Of a DNA stretch of 64,000 bases, positions 22,245 through 35,300 are shown piece by piece. The notes beneath the pieces were generated by a model. The model did not search any database and was not told the origin of the DNA. It worked only from the letters and a program-made list of their open reading frames with translations. The stretch comes from Rhyzopertha dominica. Taxonomy: Eukaryota; Arthropoda; Insecta; Coleoptera; Bostrichidae. Every line of letters begins with the position of its first letter. Positions within the stretch are counted from its first letter, which is position 1. The translations under genes and the position numbers were made by a program. The DNA is taken from the NCBI GenBank assembly GCA_025024175.1, contig QCXZ01000003.1:38216257-38280256 (forward strand). Direction: 5' to 3'.

Positions 22245-22830
22245 TAATCTCTTATACTAACCTTATTTACAATTTATCGTATTCATGTAATGTTGATGAA
22301 GTAGGGTGTGTCTCGAAGCATATCTTCAGTTGAAGTTGTTGAAACATATAATTCGTCAGTAGATTGACCAAGATATTTCATAATCTCAGACTCCGATTGA
22401 GAGTTTTTTTCTATGTAACACCACATCCTTTCGTTTTATTTTTTCTTTTAGTCTAATAGAAATTTATTTGCTTTGTTATTTTGTCACAGAAACTCTATCA
22501 CAAATAGAAAATCATGTGTCTAAAATAAATAAATTATTAGATGTAAACAGTAACGCTAGCAGAAGTAGCTCTTTTAAAAAGTATACCTACTAACAGAAAA
22601 AAATGAAGCAAAGTTTCTGTTAGACTAAAAAAAAAAATAAATGGACAAGATTTTACATACAAAAAACCCTCTATCGGACAGTCTGAGAAAATCTTGGTTA
22701 ACCTACTGACAAATTATATGTTTCAACGGTTTCAGCTGACGACTATCACATGCATGCTTCCAGACACAGCTACTTCATCAACAGTATATGAATACAATAA
22801 ATTGTATATAAGGTTAATAGTGTAGTATTT
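22245..22830. mobile_element. Fold-back element, about 215-bp arms
   Basis: 22245-22470 recurs inverted at about 22600-22830. Shared words include GTTGATGAAGTAG, GTTGAAACATATAAT and TTAGTCTAA. The loop is about 130 bp. Arms are about 75-80% alike by eye. Confidence 0.75.
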
Positions 22831-22839
22831 GTAAATAGA

Positions 22840-23760
22840 AAATTAGTTAAATAAATAAACAAACAAAACAAAAAAATGCATTTGTCTCTTCCCGTCCACG
22901 CAACCATGAAGTCTTTTCATAAACATTGCATCAAACTTTCTGGTAAATTCTTTTCGATTTTTGGTAACTGGGTTGTATTTGATTTAAATTTAATACAGGC
23001 ACAGGGCGTTTCGTTTTCTTAATGTTTACTTTGTCCGCCAAACTCAGAGAACTGAAGTTTAATTTAATTAAATCACACACCCTCATTTTTGATCTTGAAC
23101 ACAATTTAAAAAAATAATAAAATACCTATACATACGCTTTTGGGTGCATTATTTGTAAGAATGCGCGCTCGTGACTCGGGCTGAACAGACTAAGCTTAAA
23201 ATCGCGTGCCATTTCCATGGCATTGGCCACAGAACATGCAATGGCATCGAAACGATTTGGGCTTACAGGAATCAGATCGCCCGGTAGCCGGCAGGCAAGT
23301 AAATCAGATGACTTGTGGGTTCCCGCAGTGCAGGCGCTGAACGCATATCTACATAAGGTTGTAAATTAAATACCTATGGGTAATAACTAAAAATGGGTAT
23401 ATTAGGTCCATTAGATGTAAATGTAAATAAATGTTTTAATTTAATTGAATATGGTGTAGCTAGTCATTTGCGTAAGGTGGGCCGCGCCCCTCAGCCCACC
23501 CTCAGCAGCCGCCACTGATGTTATAAAATAAACTTCTTTGTTGCAGTATAACCCCAATTATCCCAGCTATCCAGCTTATTATCTGGATCGCTTTGAGGAA
23601 GAAAAATTATGTTGTTGAAGCAAAGGTACGTTGTATTTTTGATGGAAACTATTGAACATGTTTAAAAAGATAATTTTTTGTAACTTTTATGGCATATTGT
23701 ACCTTTTTGCATTATCTAATCCAGATTTATGGACCAGGTCTAGTCGCAATNAATCCAAAT
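22840..23760. other. No gene; solo hAT-like terminus near 23480-23518
   Basis: GGTGGGCCGCG...AGCAGCCGCCACTG reads in reverse as CAGTGGCGGCTGCT, a hAT-type end, but no partner end was found. The rest is unremarkable. One N lies at 23751. Confidence 0.4.
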
Positions 23761-24307
23761 AAATCAGTTGTACTTAATTTCACATCCTATGATAAGGAGT
23801 GCAAATGTGTTATTAGAAGATTTATATTTTTTCCAACAATATTGGTTATCATGTAAGTATTTTGGCAATCTAGAATGGAAAGTCTATTTATTATTGACGA
23901 ATTATAATGATTGAATTTGAAAGGCGTTGTACAGTACAAAAATTAAGTTCAAAGACTTGTCAAACATTACTGTTTAAAACTGCCAAAACAGAAACACAGT
24001 TGCATATTTTACCAGCACATATGCCATTGTTGGAACCTACATCGAGATTTAGCTGCTGCTCAGTAAATGGCGGACTATTGCGGTACTTTATCTGTCTAGG
24101 GACTTTAATATGGAGTACTGGATTTCTTTAAATGATTCATGCATCCAATCAATTTCCTGCCTCCCAGGAAAGTGACGTATACTTGTGATCTATTGATTTT
24201 TTAATTATTTGATATATTTTAATATGAGAAAATGCCTGGGAATGTGTATTTTCCATATATATTATGTAGTGGTTTGTGGGATAATTAATTTTAACACCAT
24301 ATTAAGG

Positions 24308-24452
24308 GTCAACGCTATGATGATGTAACTTATATTCAAGACATGGTGACGTGCGAATTGAAGAAGGTCTCAAAAAAGGAATTTTCCAACAGCTTCACAT
24401 GGTTGTATGAGCGTTCTGAAGTTGGAGGAGACTATGTAGAATACCTAATGTA
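24308..24452 (+). pseudogene. Mariner/IS630-type transposase C-terminus
   Basis: The frame RYDDVTYIQDMVTCELKKVS ... EFSNSFTWLYERSEVGGDYVEY ends at TAA and has the tail pattern of insect IS630/mariner-family transposases. It is followed by AATAAA. Only the last 47 or so codons remain. Confidence 0.65.
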
Positions 24453-25118
24453 ATAAAACCTTTGTCTTCAGTTTTCTTTAGTTTTTATTAAGCCCGTCTC
24501 GGAACTTTCTGGACAGACGATGGTAGTCTTCAAAAATTATACTTACCGATTACTAGTTAGGAAGAGAAATAAATGGAGTTTATAACCTCACAAAAAAAGG
24601 GAAAAATACAAGTCGGCTTATTTTTGATGTCCAAGCCGTGATTAAAATATTTTCACTCACTTGTTGGACACCCTATACACAGAGCTTCAGTGAATTGAGG
24701 AAAACTCTTTTGAGTGTGTAGCACATACCAAAATTAGCTTACTCTTCTACCTCATCTAAAATCCACTTCAAAATCTCAGAAAGTGGGTTCAAGTTTCACA
24801 AAGAATATGGATGTGTTTGTGATTTATACAGGGTGGCCCAAAATAAAATGTATTTTTTCCTTAAGTCTACAACCATTGAATAAATAAAAACATTTTTATT
24901 CTTTGTATTTGAGTAATGTAACTTAAAACTATTGTTTAAGGCTGTAGTTTCTGGTAATATCACAATGGGGTATAAGACACTTTTCTGGAAAAATATGTTT
25001 TGTGAAGCTTAAGGTATGCTAATGCTAATTCCAAAATATTTCTTGCGTGTGTGGAGTTTTAATGCCCTAAAAAAATTATTGTAAATTGGCGGGAGACAAC
25101 GCCCCTTTTTAAACGCGG

Positions 25119-25151
25119 CCAGTACATACGTCATCATGACGTATGTACTGG
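25119..25151. repeat. Perfect 33-bp palindrome containing two TGACGT sites
   Basis: CCAGTACATACGTCAT (25119-25134), one base, then its exact reverse complement (25136-25151). Each arm holds a CRE-like TGACGTA word. Confidence 0.9.
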
Positions 25152-25976
25152 TCGAACGTTTGACAACAGAGAAAGGCAATCAGCTGACGGACATGCCCGT
25201 AACCAATGACAAATGACAGCATGACAGTGAAAAACGAAAGTGCACGTGTTTGTGTTTGGTTATGTATAGTACTCGCAGATTTTGCTATTTGTTATTTGAT
25301 GTTGTGATCAATACGCGATAAGCTGCTCGAATCAGTCTTTATGCTTCCTGATGATATTTTGCCTACAAACTGAGAAATGGTATTCATACACCCAGTTTTC
25401 GACAACTCTAAAGTACCCATTAGTTTAGGTTATGTTTACATAAACATATGATCATGTAAATAAACTTGGCAAGGACATACAATGATGCCAAGTGTGCAAC
25501 AGACTGAATACGATTGGCTGGAAAGAAGCGCGAATTCGGCAAGTCATTGAAACCAGGACGAACGGACCCTTCAGATTTGTAATTGTTATAAACTATTCGT
25601 ATGTAATTTTTTTAAATAACTGATGGTTGTATTAGGATAGTAGAGCAAAATAGAAACATTGTAAGTGATTGTCTTGTTCAGTTTCAATAGTTGTCTTATA
25701 TCCCATTAAGCTTTTTCTGCAAACGCTGGAAGAATTTTTTTTAGAATTTCTGAACACAAAACAATGCAACTCAATTTTATTAGGAATACTTTGAATTCTG
25801 TTTGCTTGGATTAATTTTTTGACTAAAAAAATAAAACTCCAGCCTAAAACAAGATTATCTACTTTATTAACCCAAACAAATATTGCTTTCTTTATAAAAA
25901 ATAAACAGTGAACTCCAACACATATACATATAACTCAAACAGAAAAAGGTTACTAACCACAAATGAAATAAAGAGC

Positions 25977-25982
25977 TTTATT
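25977..25982 (-). terminator. Polyadenylation signal of BRCA2
   Basis: On the minus strand AATAAA lies about 87 nt after the BRCA2 stop codon, giving a short 3' UTR. Confidence 0.65.
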
Positions 25983-26068
25983 GGACAAAAAATTTAAATA
26001 TCTACGATAAATAAATAATATATCTTCTCAAGAGGAACTGAAACTTTCTACGTTTTACAAATAATAAT

Positions 26069-26311
26069 TTATTTCTTTTCAAATGTATCAATATCAATCA
26101 TAGACATGGCAACGTCCACTGCGGTCAAAGTTGATGGCAAGAAAGGACTTTGATCTGAACTATCATTCAAAATATCACAAATTGACAGCGACGTTGTTTG
26201 TGCTAATAGAGTTGAAGAATATGACCTGTTATTTAAACTATGGATGAATTCCATTTTTGTAGTGTACATATCAATTTTTTGCTCACATTCTGCTAGCAAG
26301 CTGTCTATGTT
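26069..26311 (-). CDS. BRCA2: BRCA2 exon 10 (C-terminus)
   Basis: The acceptor is TTTTTTGCAG. It starts NIDSLLAECEQKI, equivalent to human NIDILCNEAENKL after OB3, and ends at TAA 26069-26071. Only about 65 residues follow the OB3 helix, so the long C-terminal region of vertebrate BRCA2 is absent. Confidence 0.93.
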   Translation of the reverse strand, partial: NIDSLLAECEQKIDMYTTKMEFIHSLNNRSYSSTLLAQTTSLSICDILNDSSDQSPFLPSTLTAVDVAMSMIDIDTFEKK

Positions 26312-29300
26312 CTGCAAAAAAGGATAGATATTGCTGGAAAACTTACAAACTTAAAACAAATATTTTTAGGTGCTTACCTTTGGCAGTGCTTTTTTGAAAA
26401 TAGTTAAGGCCTCTTTTAAAGTATCACTCTGTGGGTATTTGGTTGCTGTAGTAAAACAGTTGGCTATAGCTAGGCCAAAAGAATTCTGTGGTTCACACAA
26501 CGTTAAATTGCCTAAGACTATGGAGTCACCCTTTTGTAGGTTGTCGAATAATAGGCAGTTAGATGGACCTTCATAAATTTTTATCAGCAGCAGCCTAAAA
26601 TATAAATAATTATTTATTTAAAAAAATGGCTATGTTAGATTGGTAACATGCAAACATAAAATACTTAAAAATAATCTGCATTGTAGAGGACAAGGACATG
26701 AGTGTGGCTAAGCTATGCCAACATGCGAGAGAGAAGTTGCTTTAGGCAGGCCGGGCCAGCTAAGGGGAAAATGCTGACTAATGCATTGTGCGCTTAAGGA
26801 ATTCTGATGAAAAAATAATATAATCTTATGTAACGACTGTATCAATTGAAAAAATAGGTTATTAATAGCAAGACCAAATAGTATGGTGCAGAATCATGTT
26901 GGATGGGAAAACAAAAGCTATACTAACTGATTTTGATTAAATTGCTTATAAAACTATTTAAAGTTGAGTATATATTTTTATACTCATCTACCTACACACC
27001 TACCAAACATGAATTTCTACAATGAAGAGAAATGTGACATGTTAAGAATTTACTATGTTAACAAAAATTCAACATGGGGAAGTGAAATTTATCATCAAGA
27101 GTATACAGAAAGACACCAACCACACAATTAGGATCTTTGGTTAAAAAGCGATATAAATATGAAAGTCATTATATTCATAATGAGGAAAAAATGTAACAGC
27201 AGAGGTAAATTTTCAGTAGGTAATACCATAAACATACATCATGTTAAAGTTTGGTGAATTTTGAAAATAATTTTTTACAATGTATACAAAATTCACATCA
27301 CAGACATTACATGTTACGAATTTTTTTAAATGAACATGTTTAGTTTATTGAAAATTTACAAATAGACCAGCTCATATCCAGGTTAGATCTGTCTAAACAT
27401 TTAGGCAGGTATATTGAGGTTAGAAAATTTTGGACCATTATTCAAAGAAAATTTGTTGAATAGAAAATGTTAGGTACACTTTTTTTTAAATTATTTTTTG
27501 CCAATCATTAATTTGGTAACACTAACGTATTGTGACTGGACCATGGTGGTGCACCTCCACATAATCCAAGAGCAGTCTGCTAATCAATGGATTGGCAATT
27601 GCGGTTTAGTATATTTGCTTGCAACATCACCGAATGACCCATTAGTTCTGTTTTCTTTTTGCGGGGCACTTGAAAAAATCAGGTTTATGCTGAACCAATT
27701 CATAGCAACCAACTGTGCAAAAAAATTTGAAATGCATTTACATATTTACCAAGAAGAACATCCAATAAGCAGTAAACAACGTAAGACAAATAATAAATTG
27801 CTGTATTGCTGACTTTAGTTATTGTTGTCATGCTTGTTGTTTTTTATATTCTCTTGCTGTTATGAAGTTTTATTATACTTATCATGTTGTTATTTATAAT
27901 TCAGTTTTCTAATCTTGTCAAAAAAGGTAAGTAAAGTACAATATTCATATCTAATCTGCTAAACATTTGTTTACTTACTCTTCATGATAAATTCCCTTGA
28001 TCTTGTTGAATTTCTGCTGTTAGTACAAAATTCCTCAGCATGTCATGTAATACTTTTGATGCTCAATTTGCAGTGCGCTGCCACAAACAATAATATGATT
28101 TTGCACCATAATTGTGCATTTCAGCCATTATTACCCTATGTTTGCAACTGATACAATCCAGTTACATAACAATGTATTTAACATAAAATAGAAAATTCAA
28201 TAATGTCAAAACTGGATATGGCAGCCATAAGAAAATAGTAAGTTGATTCCAAGAAACGTTGTATAAGATATCTGTTTCCCTGGAGTATTCGTTATAAGAA
28301 AGTGCCTCAAAAGTGTGTTCACAGAATCAAGAAAAAAACGTTATAGGCAAAAGAACCAAAAGCACATTTTTTTATTTTCTTTTTAAATATCTGTGAAATA
28401 CAGTAAACATATTTGTTTTCAAATTCAAATCAAAATGCTTAACTTTGTCATCATTTAACTGTTTTTGTATCTCTTACCGTTTTCAAAATCTCAATGGTGA
28501 GCATTAAATTTGTAACACCCTGTGTAGACATCAAGTTGATGTCATAATACTCTGAAGCATACTGAAACCAAAATGTGACTGAAAACTTAACAAGCAATTC
28601 CTTATACATACTACAGTAACTTTCACATGCAGTTGAACAGAGTTGTAATATCAATGATTCTTCAGTAGAAGTAAAGTGACTTCTTGAAATATTCAGCTTG
28701 ATTAATCAAAGTCGCTTTACTTCTGGTGAAGAGAGCTGCTGAAATACGTATTTAGTTTGTATAGATTAACGTGTTTTTTTTTTCATATATCATTTAGATC
28801 AATTTTGACATTTATGTTTATTATTTATTACCTTCCTGCATAATCTGTCAGCCACACATCTTGACTCAACGCATCTATTCGAAGTTTTGCAACCATTCCA
28901 ACAGTGTCAAACTCATTTAAAAAGGGTTTGTGAGATAACTGTAAGGTCATTGCAATAGGCATAAAGTAACGATCAAAGCTTTTGAACTCTCGTACTTCTG
29001 CTTGCTCTAACTTATACCTTGTTTTATTAGTGGAACTCAAAGTTGCATTACTTCTACAATAAAATATATTAGAATCATACATGTCCAATCTAATATACAT
29101 ACTTTGGCAGAACATTATAAACAGAGTAAATGCAGCCTTCTCTGAGCATATCCGACAGCTCTTGTGAAGGCCTCCAGATGTTGAATGTTACACCCTTGTT
29201 ACTGCGTTCCAGATCATCAACTACAATTAGCTTTAAAATTGGTGTTACCTCGCGCTGTGTAAAATTACAATCTTTTATTGCATTCTCTAGCCGGTTATGT

Positions 29301-32300
29301 AAATTTTGTTGATGTATTACAGATTGCTTGGTTGAGTATTCCGTTACGGCTGCTCTCTGGGATGAACTCAAAGTTTCCTAAAAGTCAATAAGCCAAAAAA
29401 GATTCTTTTCTATCTGACGCTTGCCTTAAGTAGTTAGTAAATAATAAATAATATTGATTTCTTGATAAGGTCAAGTTAGTTTTTTAATTGTACTTATAAA
29501 AATTACTTACCAGTAAGCTGTCTGTATCATTAGAGTTCATCAGTATATCATGCAACATTTCACCACATGTAATATTTTTCAACTCATTCAATTTTATGTT
29601 TAGTGCATGACTCTTTCTTTTGTTCTTTATTTCTTTTTCATACTCTTCTTGAATCTTGTATCTTATTTTTTCTAATCTTTCAGCCTTAAATGCCTCCCAT
29701 TCTTCAGCTCTACGCTGTTCTGCTTTATAATTCCTCCAATCTGCAATCCAGAATTGTTAATCATGATATATGACCTACTAAGTTTACAGAAACTACAACA
29801 AGAAATATAGACTTCCTGATATATTCATTCATACACAAAATGAGCTACTAAAAATTACAAGATTACTGTAAACAATAAACAGAAAAGAAGCAAACAGAAT
29901 ATAAATTATTCAAGTATATGTTTACATCTCTACATGTATTCAGTTATCACATTACAAGAGAGTGGAAATAAATTGAAAATAATTCAACAGAACTTCAAGA
30001 ACTTTTGTATGGTAATAGCCAAGAAAGCAGTAGAATTATTTTCAAATTTATTCTCACTATCGCCTGGTACGTATAGATTATATTTTGACTTAGTTTCAAT
30101 AAGTTTACCATTGATTTCATCAATTGACAATGTGCTTAATCTATTCCTATTCATTATCACAATGATAATAAATGCCAAATTCGAGAGCAATATGTTGTCA
30201 ATTAATAAAAAAGTACTACCAATTATTACAGTGATTATTTTTTGACGTTTCTAAAATTCAATAGAAAATTTCATTCCAAGTTTGTACCTTTAGCCAATCA
30301 AGGCACTATTATACTGGCAATAGGCACAAGAGCTTATTATCACTATAATAGTTTGTAGTACTTTATTTCTATTAATTGTCAAAGCAGTCTTGTCAAACCT
30401 GATGTTTGTCATCATTTGTGCAAATAATAAGAATAGATTCAGCACATTGTCAACTGACGAAATTATTGGTAAAATAAGGATGTAAAAGGTAAAAAATAAT
30501 CTATCGAATACCGAGACGTTATTTAAGAAAATGTTATATTTGCACAGATATCTTCAAAAAAATTGAATCCAACCCTACAGACTTTTTTGTTAGTTGTTAT
30601 AGCTCCTTAATCAAGCAAAGATAAACATGAAAACCGGAGGCCAATATCGTTCCTTGTTTCTTGATTATAATTAAAAAATGGCGAACCCGTCCTTGGGGAC
30701 TGCTATTTTTTTTTGTCCCAAATAAAATTAAGTTATATTCAAAAAAAGATCACACGTTTATTCATAAATAATGACTTTCATAATTTTTTTCCTGTGTCCA
30801 ATTTTTAGTATTATATTTACTGACACTAGCTAGCGGTTAGGTATGAATGGCTCTTGTAGGTACCTACTTTTTGTAAGTAGTCTAGTAGCCCATGACTTTT
30901 CTTTGTCGGTGGTAACTTTATTGATTAACTACTGTCATCCTATATTACACATCGTTTCTAGTAATATCACATTTGCTTACAGTACCTCCCTTGATCGACC
31001 ACACATGGAGTTAATAACTCATTATTGTCGGAGTGTCACTGATCTATTCTTGTATTAAGTATTTATATCGACATAAATAGAGATAAAAGGAGGTTTTAGT
31101 ATTGTTACTACTAACTGTTGCTAATGAGAAAACTATTCAAATTGGTGATATAAAATATAATACACATTATAATCTTATTCAATAAATTACTTAAAGTACT
31201 TATATTAAAATCAAACAATACAAAACAGTCAACAACAAACTAACATAGTACAAAACATATCAATATTAAAACAACTGCACTAGAAAAATTATCAACTATT
31301 CTCAAAATGTCCACCATTGGTGGAGATGCACCGTTCTTAACTAACATTAATAGAGAATGCGCAGGCATATACTCCCTGGAAGAAATAACTGCATTTTCAA
31401 AAGCTGCAATTGTGTACAGCATTTTTTTGCAGTTGAGAAGTTTTACAGCATAATTCGTTTAACTATGCAAAGTAAAAACTATGTTACTTGACAAGCTCCA
31501 TTTACTTACAGTAAATCATAACCTACTGTTCAGTTTTGCATGAAAGCTATTGATGCTAAAGGAAACTAAGTTAATATTATAAGGATGCAAAATATTTAAA
31601 AAAGTCACATAGTGCTTAGCCATAAATAATTATACAATGTGAAATTAGAAGGACATACTAGATCAGCAGGATATATCCTGCTGTTTACTCCTGATCAAAC
31701 TGCAAAACTATAAAATTTATTTTTCTCAGCAAGAGTAATATAAATGTTTATTTTTATAAGTAAATGTGTTTAATGTTACTATGGATTTACTCCATACAGT
31801 CTAATCTTGTATGTATACGAAATTGGAAAATAGCTCATCCTTAAATACTTATCAACTATTTTTACTTTAACTCCAAAACCAAAACAGATATCCATTTCTG
31901 GATTTCAGATATATCTTGTTTGATTAACAACCTATTATAAACAATGGAGTAATCTATGAAGATGCATTTTTTTCTAAGATATATGGGAAAACATTAAATA
32001 TTCTTAAATGGTGTCTCCTTGTCTTAAACATGCAATAAATTTAAATTATTTGAAGTTTAGTTAATAAATGTTAAAAAACCCTTTAAAATGAGCCATCGTT
32101 TGTTGAATTTTGTTTTGAAAACTTAAGTTATTCTGCTTTGAAAGTATAGAATTTCCGTTCTTTCTGATGGCATTGCCATGCCAATTAGACGGAAAGTATT
32201 TAAACAAATGTAGTAAACATGTAAACAGAGATTCTAATGGGTGTAATTTATTTAATATTGTGTTTAGATTTTTTTGAGATAGTAATGATTTTCTGGTAGG

Positions 32301-35300
32301 CTATATCAAATGCGCCTCCTAGTGGCAAAGTTATGTACTTCATAATATTTTTAATGAAAGTTGTGTGGTCACATTTTTTTATAGAAATTTTACCTCATGA
32401 TTCTAGCACAATTAATTTCTAAGTTACAGCTGCTATCCAGACTTAACTGATCACCCTGTATAAATTGCATTAAATCATTTTAGCCAGGTTTTTGTTACAA
32501 AAATAGTTTTCTGTGCACTTATGTCTTGTGCAGATTGCACAACTAACATTCCACACTAATATATGCCCTTCAAAGAGCCTTTATTACTACTTAATGAAAA
32601 TAAAAAATGCAATCAACTGCTGTATAATGAAAATTACTTACTAGTTGATTCCCCTTCTTTTTCCATAAACCTCAGTGGATATATACGGGCCAAGTACACT
32701 CTAATATGACCCACTATACCACCTCTTGGATGTATAGTTTGTAGAAGTATCGGAATAGGTCCACAAGATCTTTGGAAACCAAGTTTTGCATCCCATCTAG
32801 CCCTTCTTGTACTATTGAAGTGGATCCTAAGGCGAACAAATTCTGGAACCTGCATAAGAGTATTGATACTATGTATAAATAACTATTAAATAACATTGTT
32901 ACCTCCCAAGGGTGGCATCCATCACAATTGAGTAGCTCTGCTCCTTGTGTTATAATCTTTGTTCCAATTTCCATCTTTCCACGTCTTATTTGCTCACATA
33001 ATGGAGAATCTATTGACGTCTTAATACTGTACCAACCGTCAGACAACTCTAGTTCGTACGACTCTGATGACAACTTTAACTTAAATTAGTTAAAGCTCTC
33101 CTCATCAAAAAAAAAACCTACCTTTATAATATTTGAAACACATAAAATCATCCTCCTCGCAGCAGTCTCGTCTTTTTCTAATATTTTTCGCAGCGCTGAT
33201 CTTTCCGCTCGGTCAATTTCTCTGTCATACCTATATTTTAACTGCTTAATGATATTTTCCACATTAAGACAATTACTGAAATGTTGTGGAAAAGCCCTTT
33301 CATAGCTAGCCAACTTCCAGACAATCCATGTATAGTTATTTCGAACCCAATTTTCATGCAATAAGGAGAGCTGCACTCCCGGCATTGATTTGAACGCAGT
33401 TTCAATTTCAGACATTCCTAACATGCCTTCATTATTTGGAATAAGAAGAGCTCCATCTTCTAATTCAGTAAAATCAGTACTATTGCTATAAGTCATATGT
33501 AATAATTATTATATTTTTTAAGTATTGATTACTATCTAAGAAGAGCAGGTGTACCAACAAACTCTCAGTTATGGAGTGTGTATCTACAATATAGCTACAT
33601 ATATAAGTGGGTATGGCACTGATCTCTAAATAACTGATGTCTCTTATATACTAAAATGCATGTAAATTATTTGTGATAGATTTAAGCCACCTTAGTGCTT
33701 CTAGCCGCTGGTCCTTGTACTAAAACTTGACAAAGGTTCGCTTCTGCAATAAATATGACGTTAATGATTGACGGTTAAAATCGTGAAACTTTATAAAAGT
33801 CCGCATTAACATTATACACCTTTCTCAGTAAGTAGCACAGCACGTGGTGTTCGTTTTTGTTTCTGGATGGCATATTCGGCACCCACAGCGATTATATAAC
33901 TTAAGTATGGTGCATTGCGAATTTTGTAAAAAAAGATCTACTACATCGAAGCACCTCTCATTCCACTTGTAAGTGTTTCTTATCTTTATAGTAATTGTGT
34001 GCAGTCAATACAACTCATCACCTGTCTGCAGATTTCCAAAAGATAATCGTTGTAGTATTTGAGTGAGAAAGATGTGCCATACAAACTGGATGTTACGGTT
34101 ATGGTTAAGGATCTAACCTAAAATTTGAACGGGCCGTTAAATTGATAGTACGAGTACCAGCGGCATGAATGACTTATACGACATCCAGTTATTTAGAGAT
34201 CAGTGGGGTACGGTACAAAATAGTTTTGCTAGCAATGGACAAAATATATGGCAATGTAGAGATATAATAAAGTAGATCTTGGAGTATCATAATAAATTAT
34301 GCAAATCATGATGTTGATACCTTTGGAACTGCATTATTTGCACAGATTGGAACCTTCAACAGTCTATTAGTCTGAAACTGTATACCCTCTACTGCCATGA
34401 CACCCCTGTAGCAGTCGACCAATATGCACAGTCTTACGCGGTAACATGCAATTTGTTAAAAAAATTAAGGATTTACAGAGTAATTTCAGAAATATTTAGC
34501 AATTCAACCTCGTTTTTTAGAGCTACTAGTATTCTGACGTACTCATACATTCAGGCGCTTCCTTTTAAGAATATGCAATAAAGTGTGAGCCTATAAGCCG
34601 ATGAAGAATATGAAAAGTTTAGAATGGCTAAATTATGTCCAATTTCCAAAGTATTTGTAGTATTCAATTCATTTCAGTTTAAATTAGCTTAGTTCAGTGC
34701 TACCACCCACTGTTGTGCACAAGATCCGTAATCAAGATAACTTTTGATTAGATCATTATAAGCGATCTGTAATGTTGTAGGATCTGCTTTACATTAAGTA
34801 CCACAAAGTGACCTTATTATATTTATACCTTTCTCTGCTTTGTTACAAATATTCATGAAATGGCTGTGCTATTTAAAATGTCTGGTAAATTTTACTTCCA
34901 GATACGTTACTTCATCCCTGTATGGAATTGTATAATTGATACTTTCATTTCCCTTTTGAGAACCATATTGCTTTACATTTATTTAGAGATAGTTAAAAAT
35001 TGTGTTCATTGAACTATTGCGACATTGTATGTAGTGCAATATTTAGCTTTCTTATCATGTTTTCGGGGCTACTTCCTCATGTCATAATAACAAGGTAGTC
35101 CGTATATGACAGACATGTTACATATTTTAAGATAACACTGAAGTTGGATCTAATATAAATATCGAAGACTAATGGACTCAATTGTAATCCTTGCAGTAAC
35201 CCACAAGATACTTTTTGGGGACCATGTACATTTCGATACTGATCTTTGACTAGGATCTTTCGCTGGTAGAGCAAATTGAAAATGGCAAATATGTGTATAT

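Larger units (their letters stand above)
20285..24030. repeat. Inverted pair of repeat arms broken by nested insertions
   Basis: 23765-24030 (+) is the reverse complement of two separated blocks, 22064-22180 (TTTCACATCCTATGA...GGAGT) and 20285-20450 (AAGTATTTTGGCAATCTAGA; AAAGTCTATTTATTATTGA). The left arm was split by the 20529-21983 element, and a fold-back (22245-22830) lies in the loop. This gives a relative order of insertions. Confidence 0.7.
24480..26060. other. Intergenic between the two 3' ends; palindrome inside
   Basis: No gene is seen. A TACAGGGTGGCCC terminus occurs at 24828, and TGGGGTATAAGACA (24965) is mirrored at 25696 (TGTCTTATATCCCA), hinting at a degraded inverted-repeat element with a GC-richer centre. 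Confidence 0.4.
26595..28831 (-). other. BRCA2 intron 8
   Basis: 2.24 kb. It holds a mariner-like relic at 27535-27830 and an exon-like segment at 28478-28682 with a hairpin at its acceptor. The rest is AT-rich without features. Confidence 0.6.

Noticed and set aside
23536..23620. Possible exon after TTGTTGCAG encoding a Tyr/Pro-rich 23-residue tail
   Set aside because: A good acceptor and stop, but the ANKRD11/12-like gene already ends at 18532 and no upstream partner exon is visible; the area is repeat-rich.
28451..28654. Minus-strand 67-codon frame as a constitutive BRCA2 exon
   Set aside because: Including it breaks the phase into exon 9 and splits a region that aligns with human BRCA2 without it. 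Kept only as a possible poison exon.
29934..30245. Plus-strand 103-codon frame in BRCA2 intron 5
   Set aside because: AT-rich, hydrophobic, overlapped by an equally long opposite frame and part of an inverted duplication. No domain.
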